A stretch of DNA of 64,000 nucleotides from Vitrella brassicaformis (GCA_001179505.1 CDMY01000314.1:61453-125452), one strand, 5' to 3'; positions 23,714 to 36,854 are shown, counted from the stretch's first letter. Program-made: numbers and translations. Notes: generated from the letters alone by a model not told the origin.

Positions 23714-26700
23714 CCATTGCAGACAGACAAACAGACAGACAGAGGATGCCGAGAGAGCGATGCGACTCCTTTTTCGTCTGCGTGAGCTGAGTGGAAATCA
23801 AGGCTGTTTATCGGCCGGTGTCATCCGCTGTGCACTGGGCTTCTGTGCTCCGTTGTGTGTGTGTGTGAGAGTGTGTGTGTGTGACCGATCGGTCAAGCTG
23901 CGTGTTTCGTTTCGTTCTTTTTGTCGCGCCGTGTGAGAGCGTCGGCGCTTTGCTCTCTCTGGGCGTGTGTGTGAGGGGGTGGAAGAGACGGTCACGTACA
24001 CAACGGTGTATGTGTGTATTGTATGTGGGCTGGCAGAACCGTCTCGTGACGGATCATTGGACACTCATGAGGTGATGGGCGAAGTTGTTGGCGAGCTGCA
24101 TTGGATTGATGGTATCAATCATCCTTCCTCGGTCATTGTGTTGTGTCACATCGTCTCAGCAGTAAGCGCCACACGCACACACACAGGAGAGACGAGAGAT
24201 AGAGAGAAGAGTGAAGAGGTAAGCGAGAAGAGAGGAGAGAGTCCACAGACACAGACACACACATATTGTCCATTCGACAGACAGACAGACATGGATGGCA
24301 CCAAGGCAAGGCACGAGGCGACAAAAAGTGCATGGGATGACGACATGACGACGATGAGAGGTCTCTCTGCAGCATATCATGGCCATGCCATGGTGGGCGG
24401 ATGGATCGGCAGATGAGATGGATGTAAGCACACACGAACCCCCCGCCATGTGTGCAGGCAGGTACAGTAAGGGGTACAAATACTCACACACACACACACA
24501 GACACGCTCGGACACTGCACAACAGAGAGAGAGACAGAGCGAGGGAGATGGGATGAATGTCATGGCATGGGCATGTCTCGCAGGCAGTAAGGCAGGCAGC
24601 ATCAAGAAAGTGGCAAAATGCAGACAGACACGACGCGCACACGAGGCACACACACACAGAGGAAGATGGCCGGTCAGGAGGATGAAAGCGAGCAGTGTGA
24701 GATCGACTGTGAGATCGGGGTGCCTTCACACACACCCTCTCACTCACGCAGCACGCACGCACACACACGGACACACACACGGACACACACACGGACACAC
24801 ACATACACACACGCAGACACACACACAGAGCTCTCAAGACTGCTCCATCCTCACTTGGCCGCCCTCCCCATCCATCCAGCCATCCATCCATCCATCCATT
24901 CTCTCTCTCTTCGCCACGGCAGCACGCAACACGCTGCAGGTGGGGAAGATACAGACAGACACACACACACACACACACGGTCGCACACGCACTCGTACGG
25001 ACACACCAAGTACGCTTACAAAAAACTGGCCGGCCGCTCCGGAGGTCTCCCGCCCGCAAAACGCCCCGTGCGCGCGCAGACGTGACGTGACGCCCCTGTG
25101 TGTGTACGTCTGGTCTCTGTGTGTGTGTGTGCATGGAGTCCTGTCGGCCACCCGACCCGACCCGCCCATGGCTGGGATGGTGGCGCCAGGGAAAAAATTA
25201 GAGTGAGTGGCAAAGAGAGAACTATGAAGGAACCAAGGCAGGAAGGTCTGTATAGAACACAAACAATCGCCGGCTACGAAAAGCCCGTCGACCAATGAAT
25301 GAACTGACAACCAACAACACCAGACACGCAGGCAGGCAGGCAGGCAGGCAGGGGCAACGAGTCGTCTCTCTGTCTCCATTCGGGCGTCTCTTTCGTCACG
25401 CCTCGGTCCTCTCTCCCTTCGTCCGCAGGCTCTGCGCCACTCACCCTGACAGCGTAGGAGCGCCGTCAGCGTAAATGCAGCAGGTGCTGCACACGATGGG
25501 AGGGAGGACACGACCGACACGCACACCACACAGGTGAGGTGAGCCACATCCATCCATCACATCAACAACCAACATCACTGGCCGCCCCACACCATGCCAT
25601 GCCGGCCACAGCCAGTCAGTCAGTGAGAAGGTAAGAAGAAGCAAGTAGGTAGGTAAGCAAGTATGTAGGTATGTAAGCCTCCAAATATGGACGAAAAAGA
25701 CTCAGTCGACATCAGATCGGCCAGCCGGTCAGCCAGCCGGCCGGATGCGCTGAGGCAGGCGGACAGACAGACAGGCCTCTCTCTTCTTGTGTCGTGTGGG
25801 TTCTGATGTGTGCAGGTGGGGGATAGACAGATGTGTAGGAAGAACAGTAAGGCGCCAGGCAGGGCAGTCAGGCTGGCTGATGAGCAAGGAAAAAGACGCC
25901 CGCCCGTCCGGTGCGCTCTCTTCTCTTCCCATCCCGATTCCCGTGTCAGTCAGTCAGTCAGTCAGTCGTATTTACACACGCATCCCCCCACTCTCCCCCT
26001 CTCTCCGATCACTCACTCGTCTGCACCAATGCGCCGCGCCCCAGACAGCCTACCCCGACCATCCCCATTGCCCCCATTGCCCCGCCCCGGCATGTTCACC
26101 AGGCACACGCGCGAAGAATACACACAAGGAAAGTCAGATATTGGAAAAAACTCGTATCGACCACTCCTATGTGCACAACAGGAGGCAACACACACACACT
26201 CACACACACAAAGACACACACACACACCGAGATACACAGGCCGTCAGTCATGGGTGCGATCCCCCCTCTCCCCCTCCCCTCCCCCCTCCAGCTCTTTTCC
26301 TCTGTCCAGATGAGCGTGTTGTGTTACGTACATGCGGGCAAAATTTGGTGCTCGTGGCGGTGGGGTGGCGGTGGTGGTGGTGGTGATGTGTGTGTGTGTG
26401 TGGATCTACAAGTAGTAGGGTCACACGAAAAAGTGTAGCAGCAGACGAGGCGGGCAGGCGAGAAGGATGGCTGCAGTGGGTGAGTGCACTTGGGTGTGTG
26501 CGCGGGGGTGGGGTGTCTGTCTCCGCCATATACGATCATAGATGAAAAATTGGCCTGTAAGTCTGTGGTGTGCGTGCCTGTCCTGATGGAGCGAGTCGTC
26601 AATCAGGTCGCCCTGCCTACACACAAGACTGTCCTCGTCTAGCCTAGCTGCTCTAGGCGGGATCTGTCTGCTCATCTCACCACACACACTCACACCCACA

Positions 26701-29700
26701 CACACCACTGCATCACTGCATCATCACTCAGGTTTCCCCACTCCCTCCCTCCCCCGAGCCCCCACGATCGCTCAGGTAGTCAGTCCATCACGCAGACGTG
26801 TCATGCTGCATGCTGTGTGTCGTGTTGTTTTGTGTGTGTTGGTGGTGTTGGTGGTCAGGTCAGGTGATAGAGTAGACTGTACTCTATAGCGGGACCGTCG
26901 CCACGCCTCACACACGATCGTAGTGATGATGATGATGATGGTCATAACCCTGATGGTCGCATCCCACACCCACACCGACACCCCATCCATTCATCCATCA
27001 ATCCATCCATCCAGCGAGTGTCGCCACACGAGTCATGGAACCAACTGGTCGCCTGCCTATCTCCCTGATGCGGGCAAAATAACACCGTTGCGCGTCTTCC
27101 GTATTCCGTTCTATGACACCCACCCCCGCCAAACACCAGACAAAAGCGTGCTGTCTGTGTCACGTCGGGTCATGTGATGGTATGCTGTGTGGCGGCCGGC
27201 CAGCCAGCCAAGCCCAAGTGCCAAGCCCAACCGCCATGCCAGTAAGCCGCAAAAATGAAAAGCTACGGATACAGATGTTATGTGCATAAGAGTATGTGTG
27301 TGTCTGTGTCTGTGTCTGTGTGGTGGTCGGCCAGCAAGCCATACGTGCGAAGCGTCTGTGTCCTCTGTGTCCTCGTGTGTGCTTCTCTCGGACCGGCTCC
27401 CGCCGCCGCACGCTCGGTGCAGCCAGAGCGCTGATGCCAGTGCCCTGCGCACAGATGACCTGCCGCCACAGAAGTAGGCAGTTCCGAGGGAGAGCACAGA
27501 AAAGACACAGCCACAAGAGGTGAAGCATCAGCCATTTCCCCCCCAACCCCCCAGAGAGTGCTCGTCGCGTCCCTTTCTTTCTTGTAGCAGCATCCACACA
27601 TATCGCTCACCCACCCCTTCACGCGCTCACTCGTTCGTCAGCTCATCGACCTGTCGGCAGCAGGTAGGCATGAATTGACCATCCATTCATCCATTCGTCC
27701 ATCCATCCATACCAGAAGTGTCCTCCCCTCTCCCCCTCTCCACCACCCCCACCCTCCCTCCGTCCTTCTCCCATTGTGGCCCACGTCAGCCATTCATGAA
27801 GCATGCAGCAGGCAGACTGTTCGTTCGTTCGTTCGTTCGTTCGACAGACAGACAGACAGACAGACAGGGAGACACAGGGCAGCAAAATGGTAGGTATGGG
27901 CTCGGAAGCTCGGAAGCAGTGAGTGAGTGAGTCAGTGAGTGATTCATAGCAAAATCTCGACGCAGCATCGATCCACACGCACACACACATACACACATAT
28001 ACACACACACACACACACGCAAACACACGCACGCACGCACACACGGCACACCACACCCACTCTCCCCTGCCCTCCCCTCGGCCCCCGTTATCGGTGTCCA
28101 CACTTCGCACGCACGACCATTCATTGATTCGTCCTGACTGACCTGTTTGTTTGCTTTGCTTTGGGATAGCGTTACGTAAGCCTCCCGTACGCACACAGAC
28201 AGACAGACAGACAGACAGAGAGACAGACGGGCGAGTAGATCGACAGGTAGACAGGTAGACAGGCAGCCAGCCAGGCACACGTGACGATGGCACAGACATG
28301 TAGGCCAGCGAATCGCATGAGGCAGTGAGGCAGTGAGGCAGTGAGTGACTGAGCGAGTAGTCACTGAAGAGCAGCCCTTCCCCTCCCCATCCCACCCCCT
28401 CCCGCCGCCCGTATAATGCGTGCCAAGAGGCATGTCCCCTCCCTCCCTCCCTCCCTCCCTCTCCACCACTTCGACAGACAAGTAGGCAGACAAGTAGGCT
28501 ATGGAATCAGTCAGTCAGTCAGTCAGTGAGTCAGTCAGTCGATCGCGCAAAAGGCCCGCGTCAAGCGGGCGGAAAAGCCAAAAGACCAACAGATGAAGGA
28601 AGGGATGAATGGATGGATGGATGGATGAACCAATCGACCAGCCACCCACCCAGGGAGGCAGCCAGTCGAGAGGAAGGAAGGAGTCAATCGAGGCGGCCGG
28701 TCGTCCAATCCAATCGCACCACACACACCAAGAAACGGACAGAAATACACACAGGAGGGGTGGGGGTGGAACATACATATCAGGTCGGTCGCAGACAGAC
28801 AGACGGGCAGAAAGCATGCAGGCGTATGAACGGACCGGAGACAGACCTTTCCAGCCTCTCCCCCCTCCCCTCCCTCCCTCCCTCCCTCCCTCTCTCCCTC
28901 CCTCCCTCTCTCCCTCCCTGTCTCCCTCTCCCACCCTGATACGCACCGACCAGTGCCTTGGGCCATGCCTCAGGCTCCGCAGTCTCACCTATGTGTCTAC
29001 TGCCTCGCAGGCAGCGGGCTGTGGGGGTGGGTGGTGAGTGAGTGCATCAGAGTGTCCACCAGACAGTTGCCTCGGGGCGGACCAAAAGCGGACAAAACAC
29101 TCACACCCACACCGACCCACACCAGACGCAAACCGCTAGGCAGGCAGGCAGGCACTACAAAACGGTCGGTGCGCATGATGGATGGGAGCACCCGTGACAG
29201 AGGGGGAGGGGGGATCGAGGGGAAGAGCAAGCTGCGCCGCCGGCGATTCTTGTCTCATGTAGGGGGGCTTGCACTACTTGTGTGCGTGGTGTGGGAGAGA
29301 GGCAGGCAGGCAGGCAGGCAGGCAATGTCTGGACAGCAGTGGGTGGGAGAGAAGACGGGCAGGCACACAGAAAACCACTCATCGCACTCATACGGACAGG
29401 CAAAACCACGCACACACACACACACACACGCTCACATGTAGACAAGGTGTGGTGTCCGTCTGTATCACTCACTCAACGCCCTCTCGGCTGTGACAACAAG
29501 CTGTGTGAGCGATGCCATCCCATGCATGCTGTGACGGTGTGGTGTGATGTCATGTGATGTTGATGTCATGTGATGTCATGTGACTGATGGTGGTGGGTGG
29601 GGCAGTGGGTACCTGCTTGCTTCACAAATACAGTACACACATGCCATGCCGGCCGGCCAGACCACCACAACACACAACACACAACACACAACACGCGACA

Positions 29701-29853
29701 CACGATAGACAACCAGACAGACAGACAGCCAGACGAACGAGCAGCCACACTACCGTCGCCCACCCACCCAGACAGACAAGAGTAATCGGCCAGTCGATGC
29801 ATGCAGGACTACGCCATCGGTGCGAGTGTATGACACGCCCCCCCCCCCCCCCC
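23714..29853. repeat. Gene-poor, microsatellite-rich region
   Basis: About 6 kb with no credible gene. Simple repeats dominate: (CA)n with interruptions at 24765-24832, 24958-24980, 26190-26232 and 27975-28042; CATC/GATG runs (24870-24898, 26928-26942, 28608-28630); (CAGG)n at 25328-25350; (TTCG)n at about 27819-27843; (CAGA)n at 27843-27868 and 28195-28220; (CCCT)n at 28436-28460 and 28868-28925; (GTCA)n at 28505-28545. The long reading frames found here are poly-His/Thr/Arg/Ser translations of these repeats. It could hold a long 3' UTR of the minus-strand CCCH gene or a non-coding transcript; I see no direct evidence. Confidence 0.7.
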
Positions 29854-30153
29854 NNNNNNNNNNNNNNNNNNNNNNNNNNNNNNNNNNNNNNNNNNNNNNN
29901 NNNNNNNNNNNNNNNNNNNNNNNNNNNNNNNNNNNNNNNNNNNNNNNNNNNNNNNNNNNNNNNNNNNNNNNNNNNNNNNNNNNNNNNNNNNNNNNNNNNN
30001 NNNNNNNNNNNNNNNNNNNNNNNNNNNNNNNNNNNNNNNNNNNNNNNNNNNNNNNNNNNNNNNNNNNNNNNNNNNNNNNNNNNNNNNNNNNNNNNNNNNN
30101 NNNNNNNNNNNNNNNNNNNNNNNNNNNNNNNNNNNNNNNNNNNNNNNNNNNNN
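29854..30153. other. Assembly gap (300 N)
   Basis: Exactly 300 N, flanked by poly-C on the left (29838-29853) and C-rich sequence on the right. It lies downstream of the stop of the CCCH gene. Confidence 0.97.
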
Positions 30154-30267
30154 CCCCCCCGCCCCGCCCCTAGTGACCCCACTCCTGCCTGCAGCCATGT
30201 GTGTGGGGCGAGTGAGTGAGCTCCCCCCGGCCCCTGTTCCCTCCCTCTCCACATCCCCCCTGGACGT

Positions 30268-32802
30268 CTATTCTTCGTACTGCTCGCAGCACTGCAGCGT
30301 CGACGACAGACTCCGCATCTCTGAGCGAATGACACAACAGACACAGCAGCAGGCACGATCACCGGACTGCTCGCTCCCTCTCTCTCTCTCTCTCTCTCGC
30401 TCTCATTCTCACCGTTAGTCTGGCACATGTTGATGGCCTGTATGGCTGTGATGAAGTGGATCTGGCTGCAGGTGGGGTCGGCCCCGCTCGTGGGCGTCAT
30501 GGGCGACGGCGCGTGGGTCGACGGCGTCAGGCCACCCGTGTTGCACGACGCTCCCATGGGGCTCATCTGCAGCGGCGGCGGCATCATCCCACCCCCAATC
30601 TGGCCGGGCAAGAAACACGGCTGACACACACACACACACACACACATGCCCGAGAGACGTATGAGCGAGCCGTCTCTGTGTGCGTGTCGATGTGTGAGTG
30701 ACGTACGTACCTGGGTGTGGAAGACGTCATTGGGCAGCAGTGGCGGCAGTCCCCCCTGCTGACGCACCATGCTGGGCCCCCCTGCCGCCCCCTGCGGCAC
30801 CTGTGGCTGCCCGCAGCCCATCGCCTGTATGCCGGCCGGCATGATCGCGTTGCTGCTGGGGCTCACGTGGTGTGTGGGCGACGCCAGGTGACACACGCGG
30901 CCGTTGTTGTTGATGCTGATGATCGACGGGTCGTCGACGATGGGGCCCATCTCGAGTCGCATGCTGGTGGCGGCCATGTGGGCGTTGGCGGCCTCTACGG
31001 GCGGCTGCTGCTGCTGCTTGTTGACGGCGGCTGCGTGTGTGGGCGGCTGCATGATGCCCTCCTGTTTGGGCGAGGCCATGCCGTAGCTGCCGTTGGACGA
31101 GTGGCCCCAGACAGACTGGCCCTCACTCTGGGTGGGCGTGTCCTCGGAGGACTCCCCATCTGACGCACCCGCCCAGGTCACCGACTTGTCCGAGTGGGGT
31201 GGCGAGGTCGTCCCCCAGTTGTCGGCAACGCTCGGGTCAATCGCCGATGCCGTAATCACCACCTCAGCCCCCCGCTGCTGCTGCTGCTGCTGCTGGCCCC
31301 CTTCGACAACGACATCGCTAATGGGCTGGGGGGCCGGCGACTGCTGCTGGTGCTGCTGCTGTTGGGTGTGGCCGATGTTGTGCAGCGGGTGGATGATGGT
31401 GTGGCGTCTGCCGCCCCCGCCCGAGCGGGCCTGAGGTGTGCGCGAGGCCGCGTGGGTGGGCGTCAGGTCGCAGTGGGTGATGCTGTGGTGGTCGTGCGAG
31501 TAGAAGCGGCCCCGACCGCCGTGGTGTCTGGCCATGGGCAACTTGTCGCCCGCCTTGAGATGGAAGAGCGGGCCGGCGAAGTGGACCGAATGGTGGCGGC
31601 GGCGCTGCTCGTCGGGGGGCGGGTGGTGCAGTGGGTGGTGGTGGTGGTGATTGCCACGTGTGGGTGAGGGCTGCGTGGATGCGACCTCAGAGGGTGTGTC
31701 CGTCATCAGGGGGTCGTCACACGGGTGCTTCCCCTCCGCCTGCATCAACCTAACAGACAAAGGATGGAACGGAACGAGGAGTAGACGATGTGTGTGTGTG
31801 TGTGTGTCTGGTGTGTGGGTGATGTCAAACAGTGAGTGTAGTGCATGCTGATTGAGCATTTACTTGAGGGTGCGCAGTTCCTCTACTCCGTGTGCGTATC
31901 TGCATCTGTCGCCCGCCGTGCACTGCCCCTTCTGCCACAGGAAACAGAGACTCGTCTTGTAACACGCCGCTGGGCTACGCAACTCCTCAGCGCCTGGACA
32001 CACACACAGACAGACAGACAGACACCAAAGAGCCATCTCATCTTCTTGCCTGTCTGCGTGTGGTGCACAGGGCGTGTGAGCTGCAGTCGTCACTCCTCAC
32101 TCACTCACCGTGGGCGAACTGGCAGGTGGGGTCGTGACACTTCCCCTTGGCCCACATGCCACATATCTTCGTCTGTGCAGACAGACAGACAGACAGACAG
32201 GGATGGACAGACGATGAGTGAGGGAGAGTGAAGCCGTGCCATGCCGCGCTGTGGTGTGGTGTGGTACCTTTCTGAGGTCGGGTTGCGCTCTCAGCTCCTC
32301 AGTGCTGTGCGCGAACGTGCAGTTGGTCCCCCGCAGACACCGGTTCTCGCTGCACACACACAGGCGTCAGTGTTGCCTTGTCCGTCTGTCTGTCTGTGCG
32401 CTGTCTGCCGCGTCATGTCCTCCTTCCTTTGTGTGTTGCCAAGCTTGCTTACAGGAAGAATCGACAGACTTTAGTCTTGTAGCACTGCATGGTCATGATT
32501 GAGGGGAAGTGTGGCGGCGTGTCGGTGGTGGTGGTGCTGACGTGGGTCGGCAACACGGCTAGCGGGTCGGAAGGGCCAGAGGGAGGGGGCGGGGCACCTG
32601 GTAGCTCATCCACCTTGACGCACGGACTCCTCACAACAGCAACACGACGATGAAACTCCACTCTGTTCGATCACCAGAGGCAACTGAGTGTGTGTGTGTG
32701 TGTCGCGTGTGTAGCCCCTCCCTCTCTGTGTGCCCGTGTGGAAGTTACCTTGGCAGCTCTTCGCGGTCAATCGCTCACACAAGCGCTCGGTCTCACGACT
32801 TC
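30268..32802 (-). CDS. Triple CCCH zinc-finger protein, probable RNA-binding
   Basis: Three consecutive CCCH fingers lie on successive exons: CRFFLENRC..C..H (C-x7-C-x5-C-x3-H), CGMWAKGKC..C..H (C-x7-C-x4-C-x3-H) and CFLWQKGQC..C..H (C-x7-C-x5-C-x3-H). Each is followed by an EELR motif (TEELRAQPDLRK, AEELRSPAACYK, VEELRTLK). Fingers of this spacing bind RNA in the TIS11-like and protist CCCH families. The long C-terminal exon (about 30720-31745) is low-complexity: His-rich (HHHHHPLHHPPP), poly-Gln runs and Ser/Pro/Gly stretches. The last exons give QIHFITAIQAINMCQTN and a tail ending CCEQYEE, TAG at 30268-30270. The 5' end is unresolved: an exon at about 32753-32802 (SRETERLCERLTAKSC) joins in frame to VEFHRRVAVV, and its start codon must lie upstream. 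Internal ATGs at 32496 and 32490 are fall-back starts. Confidence 0.82.
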
Positions 32803-33363
32803 CTGCACACACAGCGCACACAAGCGCAGCCAAGGCACAAAACGTGCATCAAGGAGGAGACACACGCACCACGGCTCACTAGAACCACATGCACTTGTCA
32901 TCACAGCGTCACTAAGCTGAGCCTATCTCCCCCCTCCCCCCTCCATGAGTCGGCGGCAGCCGTCGCCACCAGGCAGAACGGATCTCTCTCTGCCAGATGC
33001 TGACATGCCTCCCTCACTCTATGTCTCGCCCTGCCCGCTCCCACCCACCCCCCTCATCAGCCTCGGTGCCAGGTGCTCTTCCTGCCTGGTGCGTCGACGC
33101 TGTCGCATCTGTCCCCTCCCTCCCTGCCTCTCTGCCCACCCCTCCGAGATCATGAACCTCACACGCCTGTCTGTGTGTCGTGTGTGGTGTTGCCTGCGTG
33201 TGCTACCTTTCAGCTTTTCCACAGCGCGTTGCTGAGCGAGCCAGAAAAGAAGCGTATCCGCGTTGACTCCCGCGTTGTGTGGCAGTGCGAGCTTGTGAAG
33301 GAGTGACGTGTGGATGTGATCAAACTGCCAGAGGGGAAGCAGCGCGTGTCAGTGTCCGCAGTC
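32803..33363. other. Divergent intergenic region
   Basis: Separates the CCCH gene (-) from the SIL1-like gene (+). It probably holds both promoters, the missing first exon of the CCCH gene, and the 5' UTR of SIL1. No reading frame is convincing. Confidence 0.4.
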
Positions 33364-35820
33364 ATGAACCCCAAAATGAAAGATCTGCTTCTGGTGGTTT
33401 GCTTGGCAATGTCCGCGGTGCTTCATGGCTGTGCCGGGCAGATGGTGGCCATTCAGCAGACAGAGGCGAGAGACGACGGCGACACAGACGGCAGTGGTAA
33501 GATTGCTCTCCCCGAGGCGTCAAATGATCCGACCATCGGCAACATCGATGCCAAGAGATCCGCACATGAGGAGTGAGTGGGTGCGGGAGGGAGGGAGGGA
33601 GCGAAGCACGTGTGCAGAGAGGCCTCACGGGGCTCATTTCTAATGGTTGATGTGTCTGAATCTGTGTGTGTGTGTGTGTGTGTGGTTTCAGTCTGCTGTA
33701 TTGGGCCATCAGGAACAGTGACCCCGACAAGATCGCCGACTTGGCTGCCAGGTATCAGGCAGAGGGCCTCACCATCAAAGACAAACTGGGCCAGGAGCTC
33801 TTCGACGAGTTCTTCGTAAGACTTTCCCCTCCCTCCCTCCCTCCCTCCTTCCTCCATTAGTCACCATGAGTTGTATCTCTGTGCGCCTTGTGGGTGGCTG
33901 TGTGCTCATGGCACCAGGTTGAGGAGACCGACATTATGAAGCGGATCGTGTCGCACCTAAAGAACGACACACTCATACACAATGACCCGGACGCCATCGA
34001 GTGAGAGAGAGGCACTCTGAAACGCAAACCACAGTAGGGAGGGGGAGGAATACTCGTTCTGTGTGTGTGTGTAAATGTAAGAGCAGATTTGCTTGAACTG
34101 GAAGAGCTCATGGTGACCGACCGGCCAGCCAGACGGACGGACAACCGTCACACAACGAGAAGCTGTGCCGTCTCTGTTCGTGCGTGTGTTTGTTTGCTTG
34201 TTTGTGTCAGCACCAAGTCGACAACGCCATGAACCTCAGGGCCATCGGGTAAGCAAACCAACCACAGACCCACACACAGCCAGCCATGAGCGCTGTGCTT
34301 CTGTGTCTGTGTGTTGATTTGATTGCAGCGGTATGGGCGTCGTGGTGTCGCTTATCTTCAATGACACGCTGCCAGCCAGGTAGGGTAGGTGGGGAGGTCG
34401 GTGCGTCTGTGTGGGTGGCAACAACACTCGTCGTGTCCTCCTCGTGAGTGCAGCGTAAGGACGGCAGCCACATGGACCATTGGCACCGCCGCACAGGTGG
34501 GAAGGGACGAAAGAACGAACCAACAATCATTCTGGTGTCTGTCGGCGTGTTGATTGCTTCCTCCGGTGTGCAGAACAATCAGCAGGTGCAGGCCGACCTG
34601 CGAGAGCTCAACTTCCTGCCCAGGATGGGGCCGCTCACAAAGCTGGAGTGCGCCCACTCGGGGTTTGCCAACCTGACTGAGGCTCACGCCAAGCCGTCGC
34701 GGGAGCTATGCGGCAAGCTGCTCTACACCCTGTCGGCCATCATCAAGAACAACAGAGACGTACGACGAAAACACAGGACAAAATCAGAAGCCCACCACGT
34801 ACTGACTGACAGATGGCCCGCGTGTTGTGTTGCCCCGCCCACCTGTGTGCAGGCTCTGGCGGAGGCCGACCAGCTGGGGGTCTTCACCTGGATGGTCGAC
34901 GCACTGCCCAGATTCGTCGAGGCGGACCGTGCGAGCGCCCCAATACTGAAAAAGGTGAGGTTAGGTGAGAGAGCCATGCAGGCCGCCATCTGTGCAGACA
35001 GGTGCGTGTGTGTGGGTGGGGGTGTGTGTGGTGCAGGTCGTAGCATTATTGGAGACTGCTCTCGTGCAGCGGCCTGACAGCGACTGGGTTGACCATCTCG
35101 CACTCAGACAACCGGTGGACAGACAGCGAGACGAAAACGACACGGTCCCCTCATCTGTCTGGTGGGGCGGGGCGGTGCGGTGTTTGTGTGTCAGGAGGAG
35201 AGCATGGCAGTGGTGCTCCGGTCGCTGCTCTCAGCCCCAATCAACACAATGCCCGACGGCCGAACCGTCAACCTTGACCTCTCAGAAAAACTCCTGGCTC
35301 TCGGTCGGTACCATACACACCCCAATCATAATAGCGGTTCACTCCCATGCACTTTCCCACTCCCTGCCTGTCAGGTGCGGCCATCTACGAGAGGTCCTCA
35401 GCCGCCAATTCGTTCGCAGGCAATGGCATGTCAGCGGACCCCACATCCCTTCTCGCCGGTCTTCACGCCAGTGAGGCCTCCGTGGCTGCCTTCAAGAAGG
35501 GGGCTGACGATGTCGTCAGCGGGTGCCTCAACGCCACAAAGGCTGACGGCGGCAAGGGAGAGGAAGATGCAGCACACGGTGAGCACACCACCAGACGCGT
35601 CGATCTACCTCTGTGTGTGTTGTGGCCGTCCATCGCTCGTCAATCAGCGTGCAGCGGGCTGCTCGAGCTCTACCACCATCGGCTGGAGGCCCCGCTCACC
35701 AACGACCTGTCGCGGATACGAGAGGCCAGACACGCGCTGGAACCACACCATGGGGAAGAGGAGAAAGGGGTGCACCGCCACCATCCACCACCAGAGAAGA
35801 CAAGGAGGGAAGAGCTGTGA
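33364..35820 (+). CDS. SIL1: SIL1/HspBP1-like nucleotide exchange factor of the ER
   Basis: This family removes ADP from Hsp70 chaperones; SIL1 acts on BiP in the ER lumen. The ATG at 33364 opens a signal peptide (DLLLVVCLAMSAVLHGCAG). Exons give LLYWAIRNSDPDKIADLAAR, VEETDIMKRIVSHLKNDTL, a small exon at about 34081-34111 (ADLLELEELM), HQVDNAMNLRAIGGMGVVV, VRTAATWTIGTAAQNNQQVQ, ELCGKLLYTLSAIIKNNRD and VVALLETALVQRPDSDW. The LE-x-LE then VDNA-x-NL then GG pattern, followed by armadillo-like helices with WTIGTAAQNN, is typical of HspBP1, Fes1 and SIL1. The protein ends RREEL, stop at 35818-35820, resembling a KDEL-type ER retrieval signal. Signal peptide plus retrieval tail favour SIL1 over cytosolic HspBP1. 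The last intron uses the acceptor at about 35648. Confidence 0.85.
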
Positions 35821-36222
35821 GTGGTGAGTGCGTGGTGCAGAGCGGCTGCTGGGTGTGTGCGTGTGTACATATTCGTCAGAGACTCGATCGACCTGCGACG
35901 CTATGCTTGAGATCGATGTGACGGACCGACGTCATGTGTGTCCATACGAACTGATAAAGCCTTTATTTGTGACCACCAAGAGCCACACACACAAAACATG
36001 CATTCAGGCTTCACAGCGTCACGGCACGCACAATGTCGTCCGTCACGTTTGTTCCTCTACCGGGGCGCTTTCAAACACACATTCGCGCACACGCAACGGT
36101 CTGCTAATGGACCACACACAGAAGAAATACTACTGTACACCCCGCGCCCCCAACCAACCAGTCCATCGCTACAGTAACCACACACCCCATCCTTCAGCCC
36201 TGCACCATCTCGACAGAGTCAG
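35821..36222. other. Intergenic region between convergent genes
   Basis: Separates the stops of the SIL1-like gene (+) and the small membrane protein (-). It is relatively A/C-rich on the plus strand. No gene or notable repeat seen. Confidence 0.5.
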
Positions 36223-36504
36223 TCATTTGCCCTTGTTGTCCTCAGCGTCGAGCTCATCCGAGCTCTGCGCGCCCAGGAGGTAGTCAAGGCAGTTGAACAC
36301 CTTCAAGACGGGATCCCGAAAGGTGGCCCCGAACCAGAGGCCAAAGAGGAGCCCCACTCCCAGGCCGGTCCAGAAGCCAAACACAGGCGTCTGCCCTGCC
36401 GGTGTGCCGTGGCCGTCCTTGAGCGTCTGCTCGTACTCTTTCAGGTACGCCTGGCCGCCTAACAGCCCTCCGCCCAGCAGCAGGGCCGGCAGGAAGATGC
36501 CCAT
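36223..36504 (-). CDS. Small membrane protein, two hydrophobic segments
   Basis: A single-exon frame of 93 residues from the ATG at 36502-36504 (MGIFLPALLLGGGLLGGQAY) to the TGA at 36223-36225. The first hydrophobic segment is Gly/Leu-rich at residues about 2-17. The second, at about 42-62, reads FGFWTGLGVGLLFGLWFG. The tail is acidic (DELDAEDNKGK). Two short Gly-rich helices suggest a small organelle or ER membrane protein. It shares a 350-bp divergent promoter region with the plus-strand gene at 36855. The family is not recognised. Confidence 0.6.
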   Translation of the reverse strand: MGIFLPALLLGGGLLGGQAYLKEYEQTLKDGHGTPAGQTPVFGFWTGLGVGLLFGLWFGATFRDPVLKVFNCLDYLLGAQSSDELDAEDNKGK

Positions 36505-36854
36505 CAATCAACAGCAGCGACGTGGATGAAGGATGAAAGGGATCTGCAGGCAAGCTGCAGCAAAGCACCCGAATGGTCTCACGCCGGCTGCCCGTTTGTC
36601 GACGCCACTGAAGAAAGGGAGATGTTAATCAGCGAAGCGCTTGGGAGTTGTGCGGCTCGGGCAGTATGTGTTGAAGATGCTCTCAATGAACAGCAGGGTC
36701 CTCCAGCCCCTCTCTTTCGCATCCTTTTCCTGCGAGCTTCGTTGCGAGCTTCGCTTTCTTGGAGAGAGATTCCCCCTGGGCATCATAAAGGACGCTGAGA
36801 AGCTGTTGTTGCTGCTGAAATCGCTTGTGATTGGGAGATCTCTGGTGTTGACAA

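Noticed and set aside
24752-24840. Regularly spaced repeats as a CRISPR array
   Set aside because: They are interrupted (CA)n microsatellites with no unique spacers, in a eukaryotic genome.
24379-25206. Long frames rich in His, Thr, Arg and Ser across 24-29.6 kb on both strands
   Set aside because: They are translations of CA, CATC, CAGA and CCCT microsatellites, have no domain-like pattern and lack consistent splice structure.
29622-30267. Extension of the CCCH protein through the gap at 29854-30153
   Set aside because: A TAG at 30268-30270 reached by a well-phased splice ends the protein first; the longer frame only exists because N codons cannot stop it.
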